A DNA stretch of 64,000 bases, taken from NCBI RefSeq assembly GCF_003034965.1, contig NZ_PZKE01000003.1, positions 1 to 64,000 on the forward strand, read 5' to 3'. This document shows positions 9,088 to 17,676 of this stretch, piece after piece. The translations under genes were made by a program, and so were the position numbers. The stretch's first letter is position 1, and each line of letters begins with the position of its first letter. Source of the DNA: Fuscovulum blasticum DSM 2131. GTDB lineage: Bacteria; Pseudomonadota; Alphaproteobacteria; Rhodobacterales; Rhodobacteraceae. The notes under the pieces are model-generated. The model made no database searches and was not told the DNA's origin. It saw only the letters and a program-made list of their open reading frames with translations.

Positions 9088-9104
9088 TTTGCAGCTATTG
9101 CAAA
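9088..9104. promoter_or_regulatory. Inverted repeat upstream of ccr
   Basis: TTTGCA, five bases, TGCAAA is a perfect dyad 75 bases before the ccr start. TTTGCAA-type half sites are bound by RamB/ScfR (PccR)-family regulators of short-chain acyl-CoA metabolism in actinobacteria and Rhodobacter. Assignment to such a regulator is inference; no regulator gene of that family is in the window. Confidence 0.4.
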
Positions 9105-9179
9105 GTTGCGCGGCGAATCTTAATCCTTCGCCCAAAGCCCGCCGATTCTGCGGCGCGGCACGAATGCAGGAGGTTTCCC

Positions 9180-10472
9180 GTGCCCTTGGATCGTCCGACC
9201 GAGATCGTGTCCTACGACGCGCCGAAAAAAGACCTGTACGAGATCGGCGAGATGCCGCCCCTCGGCCATGTGCCGGCAAACATGTATGCTTGGGCCATCC
9301 GCCGTGACCGGCACGGTCCGCCGGAACAGGCGATGCAGCTTGAGGTCGTGCCGACCTGGAAGCTGGACAGCCATGAGGTGCTGGTTCTGGTGATGGCGGC
9401 GGGCGTCAACTACAACGGCGTCTGGGCCGGCCTGGGCGTGCCGATCAGCCCCTTCGACGGCCACAAGCAGGACTATCACATCGCCGGCTCCGATGCCTCG
9501 GGCATTGTCTGGGCGGTGGGTGACAAGGTCAAGCGCTGGAAGGTGGGCGACGAGGTCGTGATCCACTGCAACCAGGACGATGGCGATGATGAGGAATGCA
9601 ACGGCGGCGACCCGATGTTTTCCCCCAGCCAGCGGATCTGGGGCTATGAAACCCATGACGGCAGCTTCAGCCAGTTCACCCGGGTGCAGGCGCAGCAGCT
9701 TATGCCGCGCCCCAAGCACCTGACCTGGGAAGAAAGCGCCTGCTACACGCTGACGCTGGCCACCGCCTACCGGATGCTGTTCGGCCATGCGCCGCATGAC
9801 CTGAAGCCGGGGCAGAACGTGCTGGTCTGGGGCGCCTCGGGCGGCCTTGGCTCTTATGCGATCCAGCTTGCCAACACGGCCGGCGCCAATGCGATCGGCG
9901 TCATCTCGGATGAGACCAAGCGCGATTTCGTCATGTCGCTGGGCGCCAAGGGCGTGATCAACCGCAATGATTTCAAATGCTGGGGCCAGTTGCCCAAGGT
10001 CAACAGCGAGGAATACAACACCTGGCTGAAAGAGGCGCGCAAGTTCGGCAAGGCGATCTGGGACATCACCGGCAAGGGCGTCAACGTGGACATGGTGTTC
10101 GAACACCCCGGCGAGGCGACCTTCCCGGTGTCCAGCCTGATCTGCAAGAAGGGCGGCATGGTCGTGATCTGCGCCGGCACCAGCGGCTTCAACTGCACCT
10201 TCGACGTGCGCTACATGTGGATGCACCAGAAGCGCCTGCAGGGCAGCCACTTCGCGCATCTGAAGCAGGCGGCGGCGGCGAACAAGCTGATGTGCGAACG
10301 CCGGCTTGACCCCTGCATGTCCGAGGTCTTTCCCTGGGCCGACATTCCCAAGGCGCATACGCTGATGTGGAAGAACAAGCACAAGCCCGGCAACATGGCC
10401 GTGCTGGTGCAGGCCCCGCGCACCGGCCTGCGCACCTTTGACGACACGCTGGAAGCCAGCCGCCAGGGCTGA
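9180..10472 (+). CDS. ccr: Crotonyl-CoA carboxylase/reductase
   Basis: A 430-residue NADPH-dependent enzyme that reductively carboxylates crotonyl-CoA to (2S)-ethylmalonyl-CoA, the defining step of the ethylmalonyl-CoA pathway. It is a medium-chain dehydrogenase fold with the nucleotide-binding motif WGASGGLGSYAIQL. Long stretches (IVWAVGDKVKRWKVGDEVV, CNQDDGDDEECNGGDPMF) match the R. sphaeroides enzyme as I remember it. The start is GTG: it has AGGAGG seven bases upstream and gives the family length, whereas an ATG 32 codons earlier would add an unrelated Cys/Arg-rich tail and has no ribosome site. Confidence 0.97.
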   Translation: MPLDRPTEIVSYDAPKKDLYEIGEMPPLGHVPANMYAWAIRRDRHGPPEQAMQLEVVPTWKLDSHEVLVLVMAAGVNYNGVWAGLGVPISPFDGHKQDYHIAGSDASGIVWAVGDKVKRWKVGDEVVIHCNQDDGDDEECNGGDPMFSPSQRIWGYETHDGSFSQFTRVQAQQLMPRPKHLTWEESACYTLTLATAYRMLFGHAPHDLKPGQNVLVWGASGGLGSYAIQLANTAGANAIGVISDETKRDFVMSLGAKGVINRNDFKCWGQLPKVNSEEYNTWLKEARKFGKAIWDITGKGVNVDMVFEHPGEATFPVSSLICKKGGMVVICAGTSGFNCTFDVRYMWMHQKRLQGSHFAHLKQAAAANKLMCERRLDPCMSEVFPWADIPKAHTLMWKNKHKPGNMAVLVQAPRTGLRTFDDTLEASRQG

Positions 10473-10494
10473 GCCGGCAAAAGCCTGCCATCCG

Positions 10495-10525
10495 CCGCCG
10501 AGGCCGCCACGCCCCGGCGGTTTTT
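10495..10525 (+). terminator. Rho-independent terminator of ccr
   Basis: CCGCCG and CGGCGG form the arms, followed directly by TTTTT, starting 22 bases after the ccr stop codon. Confidence 0.7.
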
Positions 10526-10632
10526 GCTTGTGATTTCCGTCCAGTCAACGCTCAGTTGAAAAATCGTGGCGGCCCTTCATTCAGAACATGTGGTGTCCTG
10601 CCGCCAAAGGGACTTGCAGGTTCGGGGGCGCC

Positions 10633-10818
10633 ATGCCGCATGACTGGGTGTTCGAGGTGTTGAAAGACCTGATGGCCTATGCGCAAAGGAATGAACTTCC
10701 GGCGCTGGCGGCGCGGGTGGAAGAGGCCATGGCGGTGGCCGAGGCCGAGATTGCATCGCTGGGGGAAGAGGCCGCTCTGCCGCAGCGCCCGGGGCCGCAC
10801 AACGGGCGCCCGCATTAG
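10633..10818 (+). CDS. Small conserved hypothetical protein
   Basis: A 61-residue acidic helical protein that starts MPHDWVFEVLKDLMAYA. The sequence is a single amphipathic helix region with a short Pro/Gly tail. Small proteins of this kind (HDWVFEVLxDL) occur in other Rhodobacteraceae, which is why it is called real, but no function is known to me. The ribosome site is weak (GGGGGC). An earlier in-frame ATG at 10588 is possible but adds a Cys-rich tail. It precedes the helicase gene by 71 bases. Confidence 0.55.
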   Translation: MPHDWVFEVLKDLMAYAQRNELPALAARVEEAMAVAEAEIASLGEEAALPQRPGPHNGRPH

Positions 10819-10889
10819 CGGCAGGGGCCGGGGGGGCAGGGCGGCTGCGGGGGTGGCCCTTGCCGGGCTGGTTGGCTAAGGTCGCCGCC

Positions 10890-12416
10890 ATGGCGCGCAG
10901 CGAACTGATCCTTTCCGACGACCAGGCCGAAGCCTGGGACAGGCTGGCCGCCGAATTCGCGGGCCAGGGCATCGACATGGCCGAAGGCGCGCTGTCGCCC
11001 GCGGTCGAAGGCAAGGCCATGGTGATGGCCGTGGTGGGCAAGGCCGGGTCGGGCAAGACAATGCTGCTGGGCAACCTGTACCGCGCGCTGCAAGAGGCCG
11101 GGGTCGATATCGTCTCGGCCGACTGGGAGGGGCGGCGGCGCAAGGACCGCCGGACGCTGGCCATTCTGGCCCCCACGAACAAGGCGGCATCGGTGCTGCG
11201 CCTGCGCGGCGTGCCCGCGACCACGATCCACCGCATCCTTTATACGCCGGTCTATGATCCGCAGTATGAAAAGATCGCCGAATGGCTGGCGGGGCAGGGC
11301 ACGCGGCCGGTGATCGAAGGGCTGACCGATCAGGCGCTGGACCGCGCTTTTGCCTTTTATCAACAAGTGGCGTCGATTCCGGGCGCGCTGGCCGCCGCCG
11401 GTTTGAAGGGATCAGACTTCATCAAGGGATGGAAGCGCCGCGAGGAACCGCTGGACGTGGGCTTTGTCGATGAAGCCTCGATGCTGGACGAACGCCAGTT
11501 CGACGACCTGCGCGAGACCTTTCCCCGGCTGGTACTGTTCGGCGATCCGGCCCAGTTGGCCCCGGTCGGCCAGTCGGGCGAGATGGTGTTCGACCGGATG
11601 GGCGAAACGCGCAAGCTGATCCTGCACCGCATCCACCGCCAGACGCAGGACAACCCGATCCTTGATCTGGCCCATGCGCTGGCCGATGACCGGCTGGGGT
11701 TCGAAGGCTTTGAGGAAATGATCCGCGACGCCGCGCGGCGCGATGATCGCGTTGTCTGGGCTGAACGGGTGGATGCCGACCTGATGGCGCGCAGCCCGGT
11801 TCTGGTCTGGCGCAACGTGACGCGGGTCAAGCTGATCACCGCCTTCCGCACCGCGCAGGGCGCCCCCGACTTCGACCTGATCCCCGGCGAGCCGCTGATC
11901 TGCGACGGGATCGAACTGCCGCTCAAGCACCGCAAGAAGCGCATCGACCTTGAGGCGCGCGGGCTGATCAAGGGCGCGCAGGTCATCTATCTGGGCGCCG
12001 GCAACCGCCCCGGCTTTGCCAAGCTGCATGTGCTGGGGGCCGAAGATCCGCAGCTTTCCGCCGCCTCGATCATCAAGATCGAGAAGCCGGACGAGGAAGA
12101 GCCCTTCATCCCCCATGCCGCCACCATGGGCGCGGCCTTCCTGCACGGCGCGGCGGTGACCATCCACAAGGCGCAAGGGTCGCAATGGCCCGAGGTGCAG
12201 GTCTTCGCACCCGACCTCTGGGCGGCGGCGCAGACCGGCCGGTCCGAGGCGGGGGTGCCGCTGTGGAAGCGGCTGGCCTATGTGGCGATCACCCGCGCCG
12301 AATCGCGGCTACATTGGGTGGTGCGCAACCGGCTGGGCCTGCCCCGGCGCCCGCTGGGGGTGGAGGATCTGCGTGGCCCGGCCCCGGCGCTGTCGCTTTC
12401 GGCCGATCAGGGCTGA
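10890..12416 (+). CDS. Superfamily I DNA helicase, RecD/TraA-like
   Basis: A 508-residue ATP-dependent helicase. Walker A is GKAGSGKT at residues 50-57, motif Ia is ILAPTNKAAS near 92, Walker B is VDEAS at 193-197, motif III is LFGDPAQLAP, and the C-terminal UvrD-type motifs are TIHKAQGSQWPEV and YVAITRAESRL. The shape is that of the stand-alone RecD-like helicases of alphaproteobacteria, without the N-terminal domain of RecD2. It probably acts in DNA repair or recombination. The chosen ATG is preceded by an in-frame TTG ten codons earlier that I consider less likely. Confidence 0.88.
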   Translation: MARSELILSDDQAEAWDRLAAEFAGQGIDMAEGALSPAVEGKAMVMAVVGKAGSGKTMLLGNLYRALQEAGVDIVSADWEGRRRKDRRTLAILAPTNKAASVLRLRGVPATTIHRILYTPVYDPQYEKIAEWLAGQGTRPVIEGLTDQALDRAFAFYQQVASIPGALAAAGLKGSDFIKGWKRREEPLDVGFVDEASMLDERQFDDLRETFPRLVLFGDPAQLAPVGQSGEMVFDRMGETRKLILHRIHRQTQDNPILDLAHALADDRLGFEGFEEMIRDAARRDDRVVWAERVDADLMARSPVLVWRNVTRVKLITAFRTAQGAPDFDLIPGEPLICDGIELPLKHRKKRIDLEARGLIKGAQVIYLGAGNRPGFAKLHVLGAEDPQLSAASIIKIEKPDEEEPFIPHAATMGAAFLHGAAVTIHKAQGSQWPEVQVFAPDLWAAAQTGRSEAGVPLWKRLAYVAITRAESRLHWVVRNRLGLPRRPLGVEDLRGPAPALSLSADQG

Positions 12417-12477
12417 GCGGGGGATTTTCCTTTCCGCGCCGGGCGGCTAGGCTGGCGCGAAGAAACGGGAGGCACTG

Positions 12478-12714
12478 ATGGCGCTGGTCTTCGTCCAAAT
12501 CCGCTGCACGCCGGGCCGGACCTATGAGGTCGCCGATGCGATCTGGGACCGCGAGGTGGTGAGCGAACTCTATTCGACATCCGGCGAATATGACCTGATC
12601 GCCAAGGTCTATATCCCCGAGGGCGAGGATGTGGGGCATTACCTGTCGTCGCGGCTGTTCGACATCGACGGCATCCAGCGCACGCTGACCACGATGACGT
12701 TCAAGGCGTTCTGA
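12478..12714 (+). CDS. Stand-alone Lrp/AsnC ligand-binding (RAM) domain protein
   Basis: A 78-residue protein that is only the alpha/beta sandwich effector domain of Lrp/AsnC regulators: VFVQIRCTPGRTYEVADAI, then SGEYDLIAKVYIPEG (the GxYDxxAxV signature) and TLTTMTFKAF. The DNA-binding domain is absent. Such proteins form ring oligomers that bind amino acids. GGGAGG lies seven bases before the ATG. It follows the helicase by 61 bases and may share its transcript. Confidence 0.85.
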   Translation: MALVFVQIRCTPGRTYEVADAIWDREVVSELYSTSGEYDLIAKVYIPEGEDVGHYLSSRLFDIDGIQRTLTTMTFKAF

Positions 12715-12728
12715 CAGGGCGGCTGGCG

Positions 12729-12776
12729 CCGGGGCGCTGCGCCCCGGACCCCGGGGTATCTGGGCCAACTGGAAGC
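12729..12776 (+). repeat. Dispersed GC-rich repeat, copy C
   Basis: GGGGCGCTGCGCCCCGG forms a short hairpin, followed by ACCCCGGGGTATCTGGGCC and AACTGGAAG. It lies between the 3' ends of the RAM gene and pyrD, where it could serve as a terminator structure. Confidence 0.65.
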
Positions 12777-12788
12777 TGCAGGGGCTGG

Positions 12789-13850
12789 TCAGAGCCAGCG
12801 GGTGCGGTCGGTGCCGATGGCGCTGGCCAGCGTCTTGTGCCCGTCGCGGCGCAGCAGCGCGTCCAGCCCGCGCGCGATGGCGGGGGCCAGGCTGAGGCCC
12901 TGATAGACCAGCGCGGTGTAAAGCTGCACCGCATGGGCGCCGGCGCGGATCTTCGCATAGGCGTCTTCGGCGCTGGAAATGCCGCCGACGCCGATCAGGG
13001 GCATCTTTCCTTCGGTCAGGTGCGACAGCCGGGCCAGCACGCGGGTCGATTTCTCGAACAGGGGCACGCCGGACAGGCCGCCGGCTTCCGGCGCATGGCG
13101 GCTGCGCAGCCCGTCGCGCGCCAGCGTGGTATTGGTGGCGATGATGCCGGACAGGCCCGCCTCCTGCGCCACCCCGGCGATCTGGGCAAGCTCATCATCG
13201 GTCAGGTCGGGGGCGATCTTCAGGAAGACCGGGATCGGCTGCGCCAGCCCGGCCCGCGCCTCCATCACGCCGTTCAGCAGGGCGGCCAGCGCGGCGGGGC
13301 CCTGCAGATCGCGCAGCTTTTCGGTGTTGGGGCTGGAGACATTGACCGTGGCGAAATCGACATGCGGGCCGCAGGTCGCCAGCACACGGGCGAAATCGGC
13401 GGCGCGGTTTTCGCTGGTCTTGTTGGCGCCCAGGTTCAGGCCCACCGGCACCGCCGTGCGTTCGCGTTTTTCCAGCCGCGCGGCAATCGCCTCGGCCCCG
13501 TCATTGTTGAAGCCGAAGCGGTTGATGACGGCGCGGTCCTCGGCCAGCCGGAACAGGCGGGGCTGCGGGTTGCCGGGCTGCGGCAGCGGCGTGGCGGCGC
13601 CCACCTCGACAAAGCCGAAACCGGCGCGCGACAGCGGTGCCACCACCTGCGCGTTCTTGTCGAAACCGGCGGCAAGGCCGACCGGGTTCAGCAGCGGCAT
13701 CCCCGCCAGCTTGCAGGCCAGCCGGGGCGAGGTGACATTGCCCGACAGCGGCGCCACGCCGATCTGCAGCGCCAGGAGCGCGAGGCGATGCGCCCGTTCC
13801 GGGTCGCGGCGTTGCAGATAGGCCAGGCCCAGACGTTCAAACAGGCTCAT
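12789..13850 (-). CDS. pyrD: Dihydroorotate dehydrogenase (quinone)
   Basis: A 353-residue class 2 enzyme that oxidises dihydroorotate to orotate at the membrane, passing electrons to ubiquinone, in pyrimidine synthesis. The N-terminal helical quinone-binding segment starts [23 protein letters not shown] and substrate motifs are [30 protein letters not shown] (with the class 2 catalytic Ser), TNTT and [12 protein letters not shown]. The start ATG overlaps the stop of the DUF952 gene (ATGA), so the two are coupled. A longer in-frame reading through the neighbour is spurious. Confidence 0.96.
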   Translation of the reverse strand: MSLFERLGLAYLQRRDPERAHRLALLALQIGVAPLSGNVTSPRLACKLAGMPLLNPVGLAAGFDKNAQVVAPLSRAGFGFVEVGAATPLPQPGNPQPRLFRLAEDRAVINRFGFNNDGAEAIAARLEKRERTAVPVGLNLGANKTSENRAADFARVLATCGPHVDFATVNVSSPNTEKLRDLQGPAALAALLNGVMEARAGLAQPIPVFLKIAPDLTDDELAQIAGVAQEAGLSGIIATNTTLARDGLRSRHAPEAGGLSGVPLFEKSTRVLARLSHLTEGKMPLIGVGGISSAEDAYAKIRAGAHAVQLYTALVYQGLSLAPAIARGLDALLRRDGHKTLASAIGTDRTRWL

Positions 13851-14185
13851 ACCACGCCCTCGGGGAAGATATGGCCGGTGGCGCCCAGCGGCAGCGACTT
13901 GTCCCAGACCACTTCGTTGATCCGCAGCCTGCGGTACAGATGCGGGAACAGCGCCCCCCCGCGCGAGGCTTCCCATTTCAGCGCCGCGCCAAGGGTTTCG
14001 GCGCGGAAGGCGACCAGCACAAGGTCGCTTTCGGTGGCGAACCACTTGGCGGCGGTTTCGGCCACCTGCGCGGCGGTCGAGAAATGGATGAAGCCGTCGG
14101 CCAGATCGACGGGCGCACCCGCCGTTTCGCCGGCGGCGCGGAAGGCATCCCATTCGGGGCGGCGGAAGATCTTGAAGATCAGCAT
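13847..14185 (-). CDS. DUF952 family protein
   Basis: A 112-residue DUF952 protein. The family pattern is seen in [27 protein letters not shown] (the FIHxS signature) and the C-terminal PHLYRRL and GHIFPEG. Members resemble glutathione-S-transferase-like or ADP-ribosyl-binding small domains, and the function is not established. It is the upstream partner of pyrD with a four-base overlap. The start was chosen because the family begins with this MLIFKI motif; upstream codons read as Pro/Arg-rich noise. Confidence 0.85.
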   Translation of the reverse strand: MLIFKIFRRPEWDAFRAAGETAGAPVDLADGFIHFSTAAQVAETAAKWFATESDLVLVAFRAETLGAALKWEASRGGALFPHLYRRLRINEVVWDKSLPLGATGHIFPEGVV

Positions 14186-14339
14186 GGGCGGCTTTTGCCG
14201 CTTTGCCGGGGGCGGGTCAATGCTGCGCTTGGGCGCAGGCGCGCGCAGGCGGGCGCGGCCCTGCCCGGGCAGGCGGCCTTTGACTTGGGCGCCGGCAGCG
14301 GGCAGGCTGCGACGGTGAACCAACACGGGAGTTTTGACG

Positions 14340-15938
14340 ATGAAACGGTTTTGGCTTTCCACCGCGTCGCTGGCGCTGATGGCCGGGGCGGCGCAGGCGG
14401 ATTACACGCTGAACATCCTTCACATCAACGATTTCCACAGCCGGGTCGAGGCGGTGAACAAGTATGATTCGACCTGTTCCGCCGAAGAGGCGGCGGCGAA
14501 CGAATGTTTCGGCGGCATCGCGCGGGTGAAGGCCAAGGTCGATGAACTGCGCAGCGGCATCAAGGCCGCGGGCGGCAATGTCATCGTACTGGATGCGGGC
14601 GACCAATATCAGGGCAGCCTGTTCTACACCACCTACAAGGCCGATCTGGTGGCCGAACTGGTGGCCGATTACGCGCCCGACGTGATGGCGCTGGGCAACC
14701 ACGAATTCGACGACGGCCCCGAGGGGCTGGAGCCGTTTCTGGACAAGGTCGGCATCCCGGTCATTTCCGGCAACATCGACGTCAGCCAGTCGAACGTGCT
14801 GAAGGGCAAGGTGAAGAACCATGTCGTGCTTGAGGTGGGCGGCGAGAAGATCGGCATCATCTCGGCGCTGGCGACCGACACGCCGGAAACCGCCAGCCCG
14901 GGCCCCAGCGTGATCTTTCAGGACGATATCGACAGCCTGAAGGCCGATGTCGCCGCGCTTGAGGCCGAGGGCGTGACCAAGATCATCGCGCTGACCCATG
15001 TCGGCTATAACCGCGACAAGGAAATTGCGGCGGCGGTGCCGGGCATCGACGCGGTGGTCGGCGGGCACAGCCACACCTTCCTGTCCGCGCGCGACCCCAA
15101 GCGGGCCGGTCCTTACCCGACCTGGATCACCCGGGGCGAGGGCGATCTGGTGCCGGTGGTGCAGGCCTATGCCTATTCCAAATATCTGGGCCATCTGGTC
15201 CTGACCTTTGATGACACGGGCAAGCTGAAATTCGCGGAAGGCGACACGATCCTGCTGGATTCCAGCGTCACCCCCGATGCCAAGCTGGAAGCGCGGGTCA
15301 AGGAACTGGCCGGCCCGATAGAGGAGCTGAAGGCCAAGGTCGTGGCCGAAAGCACGGCCGCCATCGACGGCAGCCGCGACACCTGCCGCGCGGTGGAATG
15401 TGCCATGGGCAATCTGGTGGCCGATGCCATGCTGGACCGGGTCAAGGATCAGGGCGTGACCATCGCCATCGCCAATGGCGGCGGCCTGCGCGCCAGCATC
15501 GACGCCGGCCCGGTGACCATGGGCGAGGTGCTGACCGTGCTGCCGTTCCAGAACACCCTGTCCACCTTCGAGGTGGACGGCGCTGCGGTGATCGCCGCGC
15601 TGGAAAACGGCGTCAGCCAGCTTGAAGACGGCGCGGGCCGCTTTGCCCAGGTGGCCGGGCTGAAATACACCTTCGATCCGGCCGCCCCGGCGGGCGCGCG
15701 GGTGTCGGATGTGCTGGTGCAGGGCGCCGATGGCACCTGGGGCCCCATCGACCCGGCCGCCACCTACAAGCTGGTGTCGAACAACTATGTCCGGGGCGGC
15801 GGCGACGGCTTCAAGATGTTCGTCAACGCGGCCAATGCCTATGACTTCGGCCCCGATCTGGCGGATGTCACCGCCGAATACATGGCCAAGGTCGGCCCCT
15901 ACACGCCCTATACCGACGGGCGCATCACCCGGAAGTAA
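14340..15938 (+). CDS. Periplasmic 5'-nucleotidase/2',3'-cyclic phosphodiesterase (UshA family)
   Basis: A 532-residue secreted metallophosphatase with a signal peptide (FWLSTASLALMAGAAQA). The N-terminal calcineurin-like domain has the dimetal ligands in ILHINDFHSR, LDAGDQYQGS, ALGNHEFDDG, THVGYNRD and GGHSHTF. The C-terminal 5'-nucleotidase domain has NGGGLRASI, LPFQNTL and NNYVRGGGDGFKMF. It releases nucleosides and phosphate from nucleotides outside the inner membrane, which would feed the nucleoside ABC importer at 42.6-47.5 kb. GGGA lies ten bases before the ATG; a TTG two codons earlier is a less likely start. Confidence 0.93.
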   Translation: MKRFWLSTASLALMAGAAQADYTLNILHINDFHSRVEAVNKYDSTCSAEEAAANECFGGIARVKAKVDELRSGIKAAGGNVIVLDAGDQYQGSLFYTTYKADLVAELVADYAPDVMALGNHEFDDGPEGLEPFLDKVGIPVISGNIDVSQSNVLKGKVKNHVVLEVGGEKIGIISALATDTPETASPGPSVIFQDDIDSLKADVAALEAEGVTKIIALTHVGYNRDKEIAAAVPGIDAVVGGHSHTFLSARDPKRAGPYPTWITRGEGDLVPVVQAYAYSKYLGHLVLTFDDTGKLKFAEGDTILLDSSVTPDAKLEARVKELAGPIEELKAKVVAESTAAIDGSRDTCRAVECAMGNLVADAMLDRVKDQGVTIAIANGGGLRASIDAGPVTMGEVLTVLPFQNTLSTFEVDGAAVIAALENGVSQLEDGAGRFAQVAGLKYTFDPAAPAGARVSDVLVQGADGTWGPIDPAATYKLVSNNYVRGGGDGFKMFVNAANAYDFGPDLADVTAEYMAKVGPYTPYTDGRITRK

Positions 15939-15958
15939 GGGCTTCGGTTGAAAGCGAA

Positions 15959-15986
15959 GGGCCGTCCGCCAACGCGGGCGGCCCGT
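15959..15986. terminator. Hairpin between convergent genes
   Basis: GGGCCGtCCGCC and GGGCGGCCC pair around AACGC with one bulged T. The hairpin lies between the 5'-nucleotidase and the convergent Hint gene and may terminate both. The T-run is short. Confidence 0.45.
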
Positions 15987-15995
15987 TGCATTGGG

Positions 15996-16946
15996 TCAGG
16001 CGGGAACGGCCGACAGATCCGGCGCGACCAGCGCATAGGAGCCAGGCCGGGCCTGCAACTGCGCCACCAGCGCCTTTGCCTGCGGCGCGGGCGGAATCGG
16101 GCGTGCCGGGACGGCCAGCCGGTCGCGGGCGGGCTGATCGGGAAAGGCCAGGTGGATTTCGTCCAGTTGTTCTTGCGTCAACATGGCCTCGACCTGCGCC
16201 CCCAGCAGCAGCGATTCCGACGCCACCCCTTCGGCAAAGACCACATGATGCCGGTCGAACAGCAGATGGACATAGATGATGCCGCCTTCCGGAAGTGTCT
16301 GGCTGACACCGGGCAGCGGCAGCAGGCGGTGGGCGGCAAGCAGCACCTGATCGGCGCCGCAGACCTCTTGCGCAATCGCCCCCCTGATCACCATCCGGTG
16401 TTGCGGCGAAACCCGTAGATCGGCCAGCGGCAGCCCGTTGCCCATGGCGCCCCGCGCAAGGGTGACCGGGCGTTTGCGCGGCGCATCGGCCAGATCGGCG
16501 CGGCTGACCGGGGTCAGCCCGATCCAGCGCAGCGGCTGCAACCCGGCATCGGCGGTCAGCACCAGATCGCCGGGCCGCAGGCTTTCCACCGGGCGCAGGC
16601 CGGTTGCGGTCTGCAACCGCGTGCCGGCCACGAAACAGGGCACGCCGGTGATGGTGATGGTGATGATCTGCGTGTCGGTTCCCCAGAAGTCAGAAACCTG
16701 CACCGTGAAGGTGTCGGTCAGCGTGTCGCCGGGGTTCAGCGCCTGCACCGCCGGATGGCTTTCGTTCAGCGTATAGGTCCACTGGCCGCTGCCATTGATG
16801 CTGGCCGTGCCGTAGCTGGACCCGCCGCTGATCGACCAGGTGTTGGCCGAGTTGTTGCCATTGTCGTCCAACTGGCCCGTGATCGGCGTCGCCGAAACCG
16901 AGGGAACCCCGCCCGTGACCGCGCCGATGATGTTAGGAGTACCCAT
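15996..16946 (-). CDS. VCBS-Hint autoprocessing protein
   Basis: A 316-residue protein with two parts. Residues 1-103 form one VCBS/cadherin-like beta repeat (ITGQLDDNG, GSGQWTYTLN, ALNPGDTLTDTFTV, ITITITG). From Cys104 (PCFVAGTRLQT) a Hint_2 domain begins, with VESLRPGDLVLTADAG, the histidine block LRVSPQHRMV, and HLLFDRHHVVFAEG, which end near residue 250. Hint domains activate the bond before this Cys as a thioester. There is no signal peptide; related RTX/Hint proteins use C-terminal type I secretion signals, so it may be exported that way. Only two lysines occur (158 and 291). The start lies 14 bases inside the upstream HlyC-like gene. Confidence 0.85.
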   Translation of the reverse strand: MGTPNIIGAVTGGVPSVSATPITGQLDDNGNNSANTWSISGGSSYGTASINGSGQWTYTLNESHPAVQALNPGDTLTDTFTVQVSDFWGTDTQIITITITGVPCFVAGTRLQTATGLRPVESLRPGDLVLTADAGLQPLRWIGLTPVSRADLADAPRKRPVTLARGAMGNGLPLADLRVSPQHRMVIRGAIAQEVCGADQVLLAAHRLLPLPGVSQTLPEGGIIYVHLLFDRHHVVFAEGVASESLLLGAQVEAMLTQEQLDEIHLAFPDQPARDRLAVPARPIPPAPQAKALVAQLQARPGSYALVAPDLSAVPA

Positions 16947-17556
16947 GTGATGCCTCTTGCAAATGATTCAGGAACTGGCCCGCACCCCAGGATCTGACCC
17001 GCACTTCGGTTTCGCCCGGCGGGCGGCTCCATTCCACGATGCGGTACTTGCTGCCCTGCCGGTTGTGCCACAGCGTGCGGACATGTGTGATGTGGGGATT
17101 GCCGGCCAGATGCGGGACGATCTGGTCGACATGCCCGAAGGGGGCAAGGAAATCCACCAGCCAGGGCGATTGGCCACTGTTCCAGTCTTCCGGGCGAAGC
17201 GGCTGGTGATCGACGGCGAAGCGGCGCTCCTGATCGGGACCAAGCCCGGCCCAGGTGATCGCGGCACGGGGATAGCCGTTGTGACGCAGGATCTTGTACT
17301 GCCCCAGCCGCAGTGGCGGCTCAAAGGCGGCGAACAGGTCGGCCAGCGTGCGCGGGCGGTGATACCGGGTCAGCCCGGCCAGATAGAACAACGCCCCGAA
17401 ATCGGCCAGAAAGGCCGGCGGCAGGTCGAACCAGTCGGGCGGGAAGGGGCGATCACTTTCGGCATCCAGCGGACCGGCGGCCCGCATCTCGGAGAAGTGG
17501 CGCATCGTGGCGCGGAAGAAATCGTCTTGTCCGGGAGCCGCGCCCGCATCACTCAT
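16933..17556 (-). CDS. HlyC-type toxin-activating lysine acyltransferase homolog
   Basis: A 207-residue protein that aligns by eye with HlyC, the enzyme that moves a fatty acyl chain from acyl-ACP to internal lysines of RTX toxins. The matches are YHRPRTLADLF with His66 (HlyC LHRNWPVSLF, His23), QYKILRHNGYPRAAITWA (HlyC QYALLTRDNYPVAYCSWA), RPEDWNSGQSPWLVDFLAPFG with Asp135 (HlyC AEDWTSGDRKWFIDWIAPFG, Asp92). The His-Asp spacing is 69 residues in both. An N-terminal extension of about 43 residues is extra. GGAGG stands eight bases before the chosen ATG. It is the first gene of an operon with the Hint protein, and no classic RTX toxin lies nearby. Confidence 0.87.
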   Translation of the reverse strand: MSDAGAAPGQDDFFRATMRHFSEMRAAGPLDAESDRPFPPDWFDLPPAFLADFGALFYLAGLTRYHRPRTLADLFAAFEPPLRLGQYKILRHNGYPRAAITWAGLGPDQERRFAVDHQPLRPEDWNSGQSPWLVDFLAPFGHVDQIVPHLAGNPHITHVRTLWHNRQGSKYRIVEWSRPPGETEVRVRSWGAGQFLNHLQEASHGYS

Positions 17557-17676
17557 AATGGACCTCCGGGCCTCTCGGCCCAAGGATATAAACCCCTGTA
17601 AATTGCAACCGGCGCTGGGGAAACACCGCAAGCACGCTAACAGGAGTTGTCCCCGATTCAAACAAAATCTGCGGCC

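Noticed and set aside
12789-14153. A longer pyrD reading through DUF952
   Set aside because: The extra 100 residues are the DUF952 gene in a wrong frame; pyrD starts at the MSLFERLG codon with a four-base overlap.
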